From Streptomyces sp. NRRL F-4489 (lineage in GTDB: Bacteria > Actinomycetota > Actinomycetes > Streptomycetales > Streptomycetaceae), in the NCBI RefSeq assembly GCF_001509485.1, contig NZ_LLZI01000062.1, positions 1 to 10,276 of the forward strand: a stretch of 10,276 bases of DNA. The letters are read 5' to 3'. Under the pieces are notes generated by a model. That model was given only the letters and a program-made list of their open reading frames with translations, did not search any database and was not told where the DNA came from. Shown piece after piece: positions 1 through 6,214 of this stretch (position 1 is its first letter; each line of letters starts with the position of its first letter). The position numbers and the translations under genes were made by a program.

Positions 1-73
1 CCCCAAAGCCCAGCCCCCCACCCGCAAAACGCCCACCACCCCACCCCAAGGTCCCCTCGGAGCGGCCCGATGA
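1..73 (+). other. left-edge stretch, possible 3' end of an upstream gene
   Basis: The first 69 bases are C-rich and contain no complete gene. The frame beginning at base 2 stays open to a TGA at 71-73. That stop overlaps the nadB ATG as ATGA, a common coupling arrangement in Streptomyces operons. From typical Streptomyces gene order I would guess panC upstream, but the 23 visible codons are low-complexity (Pro, Thr, Gln) and match no motif. Their third-position G/C content is about 70 percent, no better than the other frames, so this may equally be non-coding leader. Confidence 0.25.
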
Positions 74-1848
74 GCGCTACCGGAACGGCCGGCGGTACCG
101 CCGGCATACGTCTCACCGCCCCCGCGCCCGGGTGGTCCATCGCGGCGGACGTCGTCGTCGTGGGCTCGGGCGTCGCCGGGCTGACCGCCGCGCTGCGCTG
201 CGCCGCGGCCGGCCGCCGGACGGTCGTCGTCACCAAGGCGCGGCTGGACGACGGCTCGACCCGGTGGGCGCAGGGCGGTGTCGCCGCCGCCCTCGGGGAG
301 GGCGACAGCCCCGAGCAGCATCTGGCCGACACCCTCGTCGCCGGCGCCGGGCTGTGCGACGAGGAGGCCGTGCGGGCGCTGGTCACCGAGGGGCCGGACG
401 CCGTGCGCCGGCTGATCGCGGCCGGGGCGCGCTTCGACACCGCCCCCGGGAGCGACGAGATCGCGCTCACCCGGGAGGGCGGCCACCACCGCCACCGGAT
501 CGCGCACGCCGGCGGCGACGCCACCGGGGCCGAGATCTCCCGGGCGCTGGTCGCCGCGGTCCGCGACGCGGGCCTGCGCACCATCGAGAACGCGCTGGTC
601 CTGGACCTCCTGACGGACGCCGAGGGCCGCACCGCCGGCGTCACCCTGCACGTCATGGGCGAGGGCCAGCACGACGGCGTGGGCGCCGTGCACGCCCCGG
701 CGGTGGTGCTCGCCACCGGGGGCATGGGGCAGGTGTTCTCCGCGACCACCAACCCGCCGGTCTCCACCGGAGACGGGGTCGCCCTGGCGCTGCGTGCCGG
801 GGCGGAGGTGTCCGACCTGGAGTTCGTGCAGTTCCACCCGACCGTGCTCTACCTGGGGCCGGAGGCCGAGGGCCAGCAGCCGCTGATCTCCGAGGCGGTG
901 CGCGGCGAGGGCGCCCACCTGGTGGACGCCGCCGGCACGCGCTTCATGGTGGGGCAGCACGAACTCGCCGAGCTGGCCCCCCGGGACATCGTGGCCAAGG
1001 CGATCATGCGCCGCGCCCAGGAGCAGGGCACCACGCACATGTACCTGGACGGCCGCCACTTCGGCCCCGAGATGTGGCAGCGCCGCTTCCCGACGATCCT
1101 GGCCGCCTGCCGGGCGCACGGCATCGACCCGGTCACCGAGCCGATCCCGGTCGCCCCGGCGGCCCACTACGCCTCCGGCGGCGTCCGCACCGACCTGCAC
1201 GGCCGGACCACCGTCCCCGGCCTCTACGCGTGCGGTGAGGTGGCCTGCACGGGCGTGCACGGCGCCAACCGGCTGGCCTCCAACTCCTTGCTGGAGGGGC
1301 TGGTGTTCGCCGAGCGGATCGCCGCGGACATCGCCGCCCGGCTGCCGGCCGCCCAGGCCCCCGCCCCGGTGGAGGCCCGGTCCCCGCTGCCCCTGCTGGC
1401 GCCGGAGGCCCGTACCGCCGTCCAGCGGATCATGACGTCGGGTGCCGGGGTGCTGCGCAGCGCGGACAGCCTGGCCGGGGCGGCCGACGGCCTCGAACGG
1501 CTCCACAGGGAGGCCGTGGAGGCCGCGGAGGCCGTCCGGGCCGCCGGCCCCGCCGCCGACTCCGCCAAGCCCCCCGTGCCCGGTGTGGAAGCCTGGGAGG
1601 CGACCAACCTGCTGTGCGTGGCCCGGGTCCTGGTGGCCGCCGCCCGCCTCCGGGAGGAGACCCGCGGCTGCCATTGGCGCGAGGACCACCCGGACCGCGA
1701 CGATGCCACCTGGCGGCGCCACTTCCGCATCACCCTCGGTGCGGACCGCTCCCTCGCCGTCCAGTCCACCCGGACCGCCGGCTTCCCGCCGACCGCCGGC
1801 CCGACCCCTCAGTCCGTCCCCACTCCCGATTCGGAGCCCAGCCCGTGA
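70..1848 (+). CDS. nadB: L-aspartate oxidase NadB
   Basis: This is an FAD flavoprotein that oxidises L-aspartate to iminoaspartate, the first step of bacterial de novo NAD synthesis in the cytoplasm; NadA then condenses the product to quinolinate. The 592-residue protein has the N-terminal dinucleotide-binding motif GSGVAGL (residues 32-38), STRWAQGGVAA (63-73), TREGGHHRHRI (134-144) and the FAD-proximal ATGG (215-218). It also has FHPT (255-258), ELAPRDIVAKAI (301-312), HYASGG (366-371) and the C-terminal NRLASNSLLEGLVF block (400-413). By alignment to E. coli NadB, the active-site residues E121, H244, R290, H351 and R386 correspond to E136, H256, R305, H366 and R401, so the enzyme looks intact. 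The last 25 or so residues are Pro/Thr/Ser-rich and probably disordered. A GGAG at 59-62 sits 7 bases before the ATG. The gene overlaps nadC by 4 bases. Confidence 0.95.
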   Translation: MSATGTAGGTAGIRLTAPAPGWSIAADVVVVGSGVAGLTAALRCAAAGRRTVVVTKARLDDGSTRWAQGGVAAALGEGDSPEQHLADTLVAGAGLCDEEAVRALVTEGPDAVRRLIAAGARFDTAPGSDEIALTREGGHHRHRIAHAGGDATGAEISRALVAAVRDAGLRTIENALVLDLLTDAEGRTAGVTLHVMGEGQHDGVGAVHAPAVVLATGGMGQVFSATTNPPVSTGDGVALALRAGAEVSDLEFVQFHPTVLYLGPEAEGQQPLISEAVRGEGAHLVDAAGTRFMVGQHELAELAPRDIVAKAIMRRAQEQGTTHMYLDGRHFGPEMWQRRFPTILAACRAHGIDPVTEPIPVAPAAHYASGGVRTDLHGRTTVPGLYACGEVACTGVHGANRLASNSLLEGLVFAERIAADIAARLPAAQAPAPVEARSPLPLLAPEARTAVQRIMTSGAGVLRSADSLAGAADGLERLHREAVEAAEAVRAAGPAADSAKPPVPGVEAWEATNLLCVARVLVAAARLREETRGCHWREDHPDRDDATWRRHFRITLGADRSLAVQSTRTAGFPPTAGPTPQSVPTPDSEPSP

Positions 1849-2885
1849 GCAGCACCCCCGACGACCTCCCCCTCCTCCAGATCGGCCGGCCCGGCGCCGC
1901 GCCCGCCGTTTCCGCCGGCGGCGGCTGCGGTGACGCCTGCGGCTGCGCCGGTGACGGCGACGCCTACGAGCTGGACCCGCTGAACTGCGGGCTCGACCCC
2001 GACCTGGCCGCCCTCCTGGTGGCCGCGGGCCTCGACCCCGTCCAGGTGGAGGACATCGCCCACATGGCCATCGAGGAGGACCTCGACCAGGGCGTGGACG
2101 TCACCACCGTGGCCACCGTCCCCGAGGACGCCGTCGCCACCGGCGACTTCACCGCCCGCGAGGACGGCACGGTCGCCGGGCTGCGGATCGCCGAGGCGGT
2201 GCTGTCCGTGGTCTGCACCGACGAGTTCGCCGTCGAGCGGCACGTCGAGGACGGCGAGCGGGTCACCGCCGGCCAGAAGCTGCTGTCCGTCACCACCCGC
2301 ACCCGCGACCTGCTGACGGCCGAGCGCAGCGCCCTGAACCTCCTCGGCCGCCTCTCCGGCATCGCCACCCTCACCCGCGCCTGGGCGGACGTCCTGGACG
2401 GCACCAAGGCCCGCGTCCGCGACACCCGCAAGACGACGCCGGGCCTGCGCGCCCTGGAGAAGTACGCGGTGCGCTGCGGCGGCGGCGTCAACCACCGGAT
2501 GTCGCTGTCCGACGCCGCGCTGATCAAGGACAACCACGTCGTGGCCGCCGGCGGCGTCGCGGAGGCGTTCACCGCCGTGCGCGGCGAGTTCCCCGGGGTG
2601 CCCATCGAGGTGGAGGTCGACCGGCTCGACCAGATCCCGCCCATCCTGGCCGAGGGCGCCGACCTCATCCTCCTGGACAACTTCACCCCGGAGCAGACCC
2701 GGGAGGCGGTGGAGCTGGTCGCCGGCCGCGCGGCCCTGGAGTCCTCCGGCCGGCTCACCCTGGACAACGCCCGCGCCTACGCGGAGGCGGGCGTCGACTA
2801 CCTGGCCGTGGGCGCGCTCACCCACTCCGCCCGGGTCCTCGACATCGGGCTGGACCTGCGCGAGAGCGACGACGAGAGCCGCTGA
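1845..2885 (+). CDS. nadC: nicotinate-nucleotide pyrophosphorylase (quinolinate phosphoribosyltransferase)
   Basis: NadC converts quinolinate and PRPP to nicotinate mononucleotide, CO2 and pyrophosphate in de novo NAD synthesis. Family signatures are EDLDQGVDVTT (78-88), ERSALNLLGRLSGIAT (160-175), DTRKTTPGLR (193-202, phosphate and carboxylate contacts), GGGVNHRMSLSD (212-223), KDNH (228-231), EVEVD (255-259) and LLDNF (276-280). The start is GTG at 1845, which overlaps the nadB stop as GTGA and has GGAG at 1833-1836. The frame is open further upstream to 1614, but that part lies inside nadB and resembles no NadC. The protein is 346 residues, longer than the usual 280-300. The excess is an N-terminal extension of about 65 residues with a cysteine-rich patch (C28, C32, C34, then C48). 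Translation is probably coupled to nadB. Confidence 0.95.
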   Translation: MSSTPDDLPLLQIGRPGAAPAVSAGGGCGDACGCAGDGDAYELDPLNCGLDPDLAALLVAAGLDPVQVEDIAHMAIEEDLDQGVDVTTVATVPEDAVATGDFTAREDGTVAGLRIAEAVLSVVCTDEFAVERHVEDGERVTAGQKLLSVTTRTRDLLTAERSALNLLGRLSGIATLTRAWADVLDGTKARVRDTRKTTPGLRALEKYAVRCGGGVNHRMSLSDAALIKDNHVVAAGGVAEAFTAVRGEFPGVPIEVEVDRLDQIPPILAEGADLILLDNFTPEQTREAVELVAGRAALESSGRLTLDNARAYAEAGVDYLAVGALTHSARVLDIGLDLRESDDESR

Positions 2886-2889
2886 CGCC

Positions 2890-3687
2890 ATGCTGCTGAC
2901 CATCGACGTAGGCAATACGCACACGGTCCTGGGCCTGTTCGACGGGGAGGAGATCGTCGAGCACTGGCGGATCTCCACCGACGCCCGGCGCACCGCCGAC
3001 GAACTGGCGGTGCTGCTCCAGGGCCTCATGGGCATGCACCCGCTGCTCGGGGAAGAACTGGGCGACGGCATCGAGGGCATCTCCATCTGCTCGACGGTCC
3101 CCTCGGTCCTCCACGAGCTGCGCGAGGTGACCCGCCGCTATTACGGGGACGTGCCCGCCGTCCTGGTGGAGCCGGGCGTCAAGACCGGCGTGCCGATCCT
3201 CATGGACAACCCCAAGGAGGTCGGCGCGGACCGGATCATCAACGCGCTGGCCGCCGTCGAGCTGTACGGCGGCCCGGCGGTCGTCGTGGACTTCGGCACC
3301 GCGACCACGTTCGACGCGGTCAGCGTCCGCGGCGAGTACGTGGGCGGCGTGATCGCCCCGGGCATCGAGATCTCCGTGGACGCGCTGGGCGTCAAGGGCG
3401 CCCAGCTCCGCAAGATCGAGCTGGCCCGGCCGCGCAGCGTCATCGGGAAGAACACCGTCGAGGCGATGCAGTCCGGCATCCTCTACGGCTTCGCCGGCCA
3501 GGTGGACGGCGTGGTGCAGCGGATGGCCCGGGAACTGGCCGACGACCCCGACGACGTGACGGTGATCGCGACCGGCGGGCTGGCCCCGATGGTGCTCGGC
3601 GAGTCCTCGGTGATCGACGAGCACGAGCCCTGGCTGACGCTGATCGGCCTGCGCCTGGTCTACGAGCGGAACGTCGGGCGGCTCTGA
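2890..3687 (+). CDS. coaX: type III pantothenate kinase
   Basis: This kinase phosphorylates pantothenate to 4'-phosphopantothenate with ATP, the first committed step of CoA synthesis. Type III kinases belong to the ASKHA fold, are insensitive to CoA feedback and need a monovalent cation. The 265-residue length is typical. Visible motifs are the phosphate-binding DVGNTHT (6-12), GADR (112-115, whose Asp is the expected catalytic base), the second phosphate motif DFGTATT (134-140), GGVIAPGI (152-159) and the adenosine-site ATGG (227-230). The ATG lies 4 bases after the nadC stop with only a weak Shine-Dalgarno, so translational coupling is likely. Grouping with nad genes joins two cofactor pathways in one transcript. 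All core motifs are present, so it should be active. Confidence 0.94.
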   Translation: MLLTIDVGNTHTVLGLFDGEEIVEHWRISTDARRTADELAVLLQGLMGMHPLLGEELGDGIEGISICSTVPSVLHELREVTRRYYGDVPAVLVEPGVKTGVPILMDNPKEVGADRIINALAAVELYGGPAVVVDFGTATTFDAVSVRGEYVGGVIAPGIEISVDALGVKGAQLRKIELARPRSVIGKNTVEAMQSGILYGFAGQVDGVVQRMARELADDPDDVTVIATGGLAPMVLGESSVIDEHEPWLTLIGLRLVYERNVGRL

Positions 3688-3737
3688 GGGCGGCTCCGGC
3701 GGCGGCCTGACGGGAGCGCGGCGGAGGGTGCGCGCCC

Positions 3738-3755
3738 GGTGCCCACTGGGGCGCC
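3738..3755 (+). terminator. possible GC-rich hairpin after the cofactor operon
   Basis: GGTGCCC (3738-3744) can pair with GGGCGCC (3749-3755) around a 4-base loop, with one G-U pair. It lies 50 bases after the coaX stop. There is no T tract, so this is at best a U-less GC-rich hairpin of the kind suggested in Streptomyces. It may also be chance in this GC-rich spacer. Confidence 0.25.
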
Positions 3756-3822
3756 CGTGTGACGCGCGCCCCGCTGCCGCGCCACCGTTCACGAATTAAG
3801 CGGCTTTTGTCCGAATCGGTCG

Positions 3823-3828
3823 TAAAGT
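3823..3828 (+). promoter_or_regulatory. -10 element for a leaderless transcript
   Basis: TAAAGT fits the TANNNT -10 pattern and ends 6 bases before the ATG at 3835. Transcription from it would start at or next to the A of the ATG. No purine-rich Shine-Dalgarno precedes that ATG, which agrees with a leaderless mRNA. I could not find a convincing -35 at 16-19 bases. The surrounding 3788-3828 stretch is clearly more AT-rich than its neighbourhood. Confidence 0.5.
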
Positions 3829-3834
3829 CGCCGC

Positions 3835-4572
3835 ATGCCAATGCCATACGGACCCCGCGGCGGCATGGCCTTCGGCGCCGATGAGTTGCGTGTGCTCCGT
3901 CGCGCCCTCGCCCATGCCCTCCAGACGACCTCCCCCGCCGTCCCGCCGGCCCCCCTCGGGCCGGACCGGGCACAGGACGTCCAGGAATACCTCCGGCTGG
4001 CCGAGGCGGTGGACGAGGCGGTCCGCGAAGGCGCCCGCCTGCGCGCCTTCCTGCTCGCCGACCTCGCCCGCTACCGCGCCGCCCTGCCCGGTGCCGCCAC
4101 CGGCTACCTCACGCGGCTCCAGGAGGCGCTGGCGGCCGGCCACGTCCCCGGTCCCGACGACCTCGCCGCGCTGCGCTCGCTGCTCGCCCGGCCCGCCACC
4201 GAGGCCGAACGCAAACGCCGCGGCGCCCTCCTGCGGCACTGCGAGCGGCTCGCCGAACACTCCGTACGGGCCCGGCTGCGCGCGCTCCCCGGCGGGCGCT
4301 GCGGCCCGGTCCCGGACGTCCCGCCGGGCGGCCGTACGACGGCCCGGCCGCGACCGGCCGGAACCGGCCACCGCGGCGGCCCGGACGCCGCCTCCGGGCC
4401 GGAGCCCGAGCGGGAGCCCCGGAGGGAGCCGCGCCCCGCCCCTCGCAGGGAACCGGCCAAGCCCGCGCCCGGCCCCAAGGGCCCGCGGCCCGACCGGCCC
4501 ATCCCCACCCCGGGCGAGGTCTTCCCGCCCCGCCGCAAGCCCGCGCCGCCCCCGGAGACCCGCACCGCCTGA
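3835..4572 (+). CDS. conserved-looking protein of unknown function, helical N-terminal part and Pro/Arg-rich tail
   Basis: I do not recognise a named family, although the opening residues and layout resemble uncharacterised Streptomyces proteins found near coaX. The 245-residue protein is soluble, with no signal peptide or membrane segment. Residues 13-150 are Ala/Leu/Arg-rich and look fully helical (for example DELRVLRRALAHAL at 16-29, and a long heptad-like stretch at 47-82). Residues 151-220 are low-complexity Gly/Pro/Arg with EPER, EPRR and REP repeats, so probably disordered. The end carries an ordered-looking segment IPTPGEVFPPRRKP (223-236), a candidate short binding motif. The start at 3835 is chosen because of the -10 element 6 bases upstream; ATG at 3865 is the main alternative. 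G/C-rich third positions support coding. The gap of 147 bases from coaX and its own promoter suggest independent transcription. Confidence 0.75.
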   Translation: MPMPYGPRGGMAFGADELRVLRRALAHALQTTSPAVPPAPLGPDRAQDVQEYLRLAEAVDEAVREGARLRAFLLADLARYRAALPGAATGYLTRLQEALAAGHVPGPDDLAALRSLLARPATEAERKRRGALLRHCERLAEHSVRARLRALPGGRCGPVPDVPPGGRTTARPRPAGTGHRGGPDAASGPEPEREPRREPRPAPRREPAKPAPGPKGPRPDRPIPTPGEVFPPRRKPAPPPETRTA

Positions 4573-4580
4573 GCGCTGCG

Positions 4581-4586
4581 TACCCT
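4581..4586 (+). promoter_or_regulatory. possible -10 for the small membrane protein gene
   Basis: TACCCT in the 63-base gap fits TANNNT. It would give a leader of about 43 bases that contains the good Shine-Dalgarno at 4621-4625. I found no matching -35, so read-through from the gene upstream remains as likely. Confidence 0.25.
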
Positions 4587-4635
4587 GGCTTCCGTATTAG
4601 CCGCGGGCTCACGCCTTGAAGGAGGCCCCCACGCC

Positions 4636-4815
4636 ATGGATTACGTCGCAGCGCTGCTTCCGCCCGTCGTGATGGCAGTGGCCTTCACGTGCCTGATCGT
4701 CACGATCGTCAAGAGCCAGGGCGGGGCGAACAAGGCCAAGGAGGACGCGGCCGTCGACGACGCGTTCGCGCGCGCCGAGGCCGCCGGGCAGGAGCCCAAG
4801 GCGTTCGGCGCCTGA
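4636..4815 (+). CDS. small single-span membrane protein of unknown function
   Basis: This is a 59-residue open frame with ATG start, TGA stop and an excellent Shine-Dalgarno GGAGG at 4621-4625, 10 bases before the start. Residues 7-25 are a hydrophobic, uncharged stretch (LLPPVVMAVAFTCLIVTIV) long enough for one membrane helix. It is followed by K26 and then a polar, Ala/Glu/Asp/Lys-rich C-terminal half (residues 27-59) that is likely cytoplasmic and helical. With Asp2 at the N-terminus and positive charges after the helix (K26, K33, K36), the positive-inside rule predicts the N-terminus outside and the tail inside. There is no lipobox and no evident cleavage site. It is followed by a strong terminator, so the transcript ends here. 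I know of no assigned function; small proteins of this form often bind or stabilise membrane complexes. Confidence 0.8.
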   Translation: MDYVAALLPPVVMAVAFTCLIVTIVKSQGGANKAKEDAAVDDAFARAEAAGQEPKAFGA

Positions 4816-4868
4816 AGCACCCCCGGGGGCGCGCCTCCTCCGATGGCCCCCTGAAGCGTCACCGCACC

Positions 4869-4886
4869 GCCGCCTTTTCCGGCGGC
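4869..4886 (+). other. GC hairpin ahead of the terminator
   Basis: GCCGCC (4869-4874) and GGCGGC (4881-4886) form a perfect 6-bp stem around a TTTTCC loop. It lies between the small membrane protein gene and the main terminator, and may protect the 3' end of that transcript. Confidence 0.35.
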
Positions 4887-4897
4887 CGTCGCACCAC

Positions 4898-4939
4898 GTA
4901 CGGCCCGGGATTGACCGTCCCGGGCCGTACCGCCTTTTT
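4898..4939 (+). terminator. intrinsic terminator of the small membrane protein transcript
   Basis: A perfect 13-bp stem pairs GTACGGCCCGGGA (4898-4910) with TCCCGGGCCGTAC (4918-4930) around a 7-base loop. CGC and then five T (4935-4939) follow. There is no A run on the left side, so it should act only for + strand transcripts. It insulates the BlaI-type gene that starts 60 bases later. Confidence 0.85.
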
Positions 4940-4986
4940 CCCGGCCAAACGCAACGAGATCAACGGGCATTCACGACATCTCCCAC

Positions 4987-4992
4987 TATTCT
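4987..4992 (+). promoter_or_regulatory. -10 element for a leaderless regulator transcript
   Basis: TATTCT fits TANNNT and ends 6 bases before the GTG start at 4999. Transcription would begin on or beside the start codon. There is no Shine-Dalgarno ahead of the GTG. The region 4950-4996 is unusually AT-rich for this genome. I see no good -35 and no clear TACA/TGTA dyad that would mark BlaI-type autorepression. Confidence 0.5.
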
Positions 4993-4998
4993 TCTTGT

Positions 4999-5529
4999 GT
5001 GCCGAGACGCTTGGGTGATCTGGAAGACGCGGTCATGACGCGGGTCTGGGAGTGGAACCGCCCGGTCACCGTTCGGGAAGTCCTGGAGGATCTCCAGAAG
5101 GAGCGGTCGATCGCCTACACAACGGTCATGACCGTATTGGACAACCTCCATCAGAAGGGCTGGGTCCGCCGCGAAGCCGAAGGCCGCGCCTATCGATATG
5201 AGGCGGTCTCCACTCGCGCCGCCTACTCGGCCGCACTGATGAACGAAGCGTGGTCCGCCAGTGACAACCCCGCGGCCGCACTCGTCGCCTTCTTCGGCAT
5301 GATGTCGCCGGAACAACGGCAAGCCCTGCGCGATGCCGTCCGCATGGTGCAGGCCGACGACCCCGAGCACGACGGAGAAGAACACACCGCCGCCCGGGAA
5401 GGCTCCCGGGAAGGGCAACGGGAAGAGCGCCGGGAAGCGCCCCGCGAAGAACAGCCGCCCGCCGCCGGTGAAGCCCCGGCCGGCACCGGAGATGAACCCG
5501 GAGCGGAGGCCGGCCGCACGGAGCGATAG
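4999..5529 (+). CDS. BlaI/MecI-type winged-helix transcriptional regulator
   Basis: Residues 1-75 match the BlaI/MecI family: LGDLEDAVMTRVWEW (5-19), the VTVREVLEDL helix (23-32) and the recognition-helix region YTTVMTVLDNLHQKGWVRRE (40-59). Wing residues RAYRYEAV follow (63-70). Family members repress as dimers and are usually inactivated by cleavage by a BlaR1/MecR1-type M56 membrane protease. No such protease is encoded next to it. A second helical part (72-115) would carry dimerisation. The last 60 residues are a charged, low-complexity tail not needed for the fold, with Arg-Glu tetrapeptide repeats at 133-152. GTG at 4999 is chosen from the -10 position and because it begins the conserved domain. 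The acetyltransferase gene follows after 9 bases, so the two are probably co-transcribed. Confidence 0.88.
   Translation: MPRRLGDLEDAVMTRVWEWNRPVTVREVLEDLQKERSIAYTTVMTVLDNLHQKGWVRREAEGRAYRYEAVSTRAAYSAALMNEAWSASDNPAAALVAFFGMMSPEQRQALRDAVRMVQADDPEHDGEEHTAAREGSREGQREERREAPREEQPPAAGEAPAGTGDEPGAEAGRTER
5395..5454 (+). repeat. five tandem 12-bp repeats inside the BlaI-type gene
   Basis: Five head-to-tail units of 12 bases each begin with CGGGAAG (the last with CGCGAAG), with the remaining five bases variable. They are in frame and encode five tetrapeptides of the form Arg-Glu-x-x. They probably arose by slippage and lie in the disordered tail. Confidence 0.8.
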
Positions 5530-5538
5530 CGTCCGGGC

Positions 5539-6057
5539 ATGCCAGCGCATTCAAAAGGGCTCACCGTCCGCCGCGCCCGGACCGGCGATGTCCCGGCCGT
5601 ACGCCGCCTCATCGACGCCTACGCGCGCGAGGGGATCCTGCTCGACAAAGCCACCGTCACGCTTTACGAGGACATCCAGGAGTTCTGGGTCGCCGAGCGG
5701 GACGAGGACGCCGAGGTCGTCGGCTGCGGCGCCCTGCACGTCATGTGGGAAGACCTCGCCGAGGTCCGCACCCTGGCCGTGGACCCCGCGCTGCGCGGCG
5801 CCGGCGTCGGCCACCAGGTCCTCGCCAAGCTGCTGGCCACCGCCCGGTGGCTGGGCGTGCGGCGCATTTTCTGCCTCACCTTCGAAGTCGACTTCTTCGC
5901 CAAGCACGGCTTCGTCGAGATCGGCGAGACGCCCGTGGACGGGGATGTCTACAGCGAACTGCTGCGTTCCTATGACGAGGGCGTCGCGGAGTTCCTGGGC
6001 CTCGAACGAGTGAAGCCCAACACCCTGGGCAACAGCCGCATGCTTCTGCACCTGTGA
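5539..6057 (+). CDS. amino-acid N-acetyltransferase (N-acetylglutamate synthase, GNAT type)
   Basis: This is a single-domain GNAT enzyme of 172 residues that resembles the stand-alone ArgA of mycobacteria (Rv2747 type). It would use acetyl-CoA to make N-acetylglutamate, the entry to arginine synthesis. Supporting sequence includes VRRARTGDVPAVRRLI (10-25), the acetyl-CoA motif A TLAVDPALRGAGVGHQVL (78-95, pyrophosphate loop RGAGVG), CLTFEVDFFAKHGF (112-125) and the conserved ending KPNTLGNSRMLLHL (159-172). The amino-acid kinase domain of E. coli ArgA is absent, as expected for this type. The ATG is 9 bases after the regulator's stop. The ribosome site is weak, so coupling to the regulator gene is likely. 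Assignment to glutamate as substrate follows from family resemblance; arginine genes are not nearby. Confidence 0.85.
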   Translation: MPAHSKGLTVRRARTGDVPAVRRLIDAYAREGILLDKATVTLYEDIQEFWVAERDEDAEVVGCGALHVMWEDLAEVRTLAVDPALRGAGVGHQVLAKLLATARWLGVRRIFCLTFEVDFFAKHGFVEIGETPVDGDVYSELLRSYDEGVAEFLGLERVKPNTLGNSRMLLHL

Positions 6058-6132
6058 TCAGCGTTCTATGTCCGAATCGCTCCCCTATCTCATGGCTACG
6101 GAAGCATGCGTTCCCCGCTGTGCGGGCAAGTG

Positions 6133-6149
6133 AACCCTACCCAAGGGTT
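6133..6149 (+). repeat. dyad 1 upstream of lsr2
   Basis: AACCCT (6133-6138) and AGGGTT (6144-6149) form a perfect inverted repeat with a 5-base spacer, 66 bases before the lsr2 start. It could be an operator or an mRNA hairpin. Confidence 0.4.
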
Positions 6150-6154
6150 TGTGT

Positions 6155-6182
6155 TTTTCCCGGAAAAGCGGTTTGCTTTCCG
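6155..6182 (+). repeat. dyad 2 upstream of lsr2 (two overlapping palindromes)
   Basis: TTTTCC-C-GGAAAA (6155-6167) is a perfect 13-bp odd palindrome. The right arm also belongs to a second inverted repeat, CGGAAAAGC (6161-6169) with GCTTTCCG (6175-6182), which has one bulged A. The T/A content stands out strongly from the surroundings. The location, about 32-60 bases before the lsr2 start, suits a regulatory site. I could not assign a clear -35/-10 pair here. Confidence 0.45.
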
Positions 6183-6214
6183 TCGTAATCCGCATTCGAT
6201 GAAAGGGAAACCTG

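Noticed and set aside
1614..1844. 77-residue upstream extension of NadC
   Set aside because: It lies within nadB, is Pro/Arg low-complexity, and the GTGA overlap with GGAG gives a better start.
1809..3086. 425-residue - strand open frame opposite nadC and coaX
   Set aside because: Shadow of two clear genes with no domain and biased composition.
4104..4637. 177-residue - strand open frame opposite the 245-residue gene
   Set aside because: Gly/Arg/Ser-rich shadow with no start signal; the + strand frame has a promoter and structured codon use.
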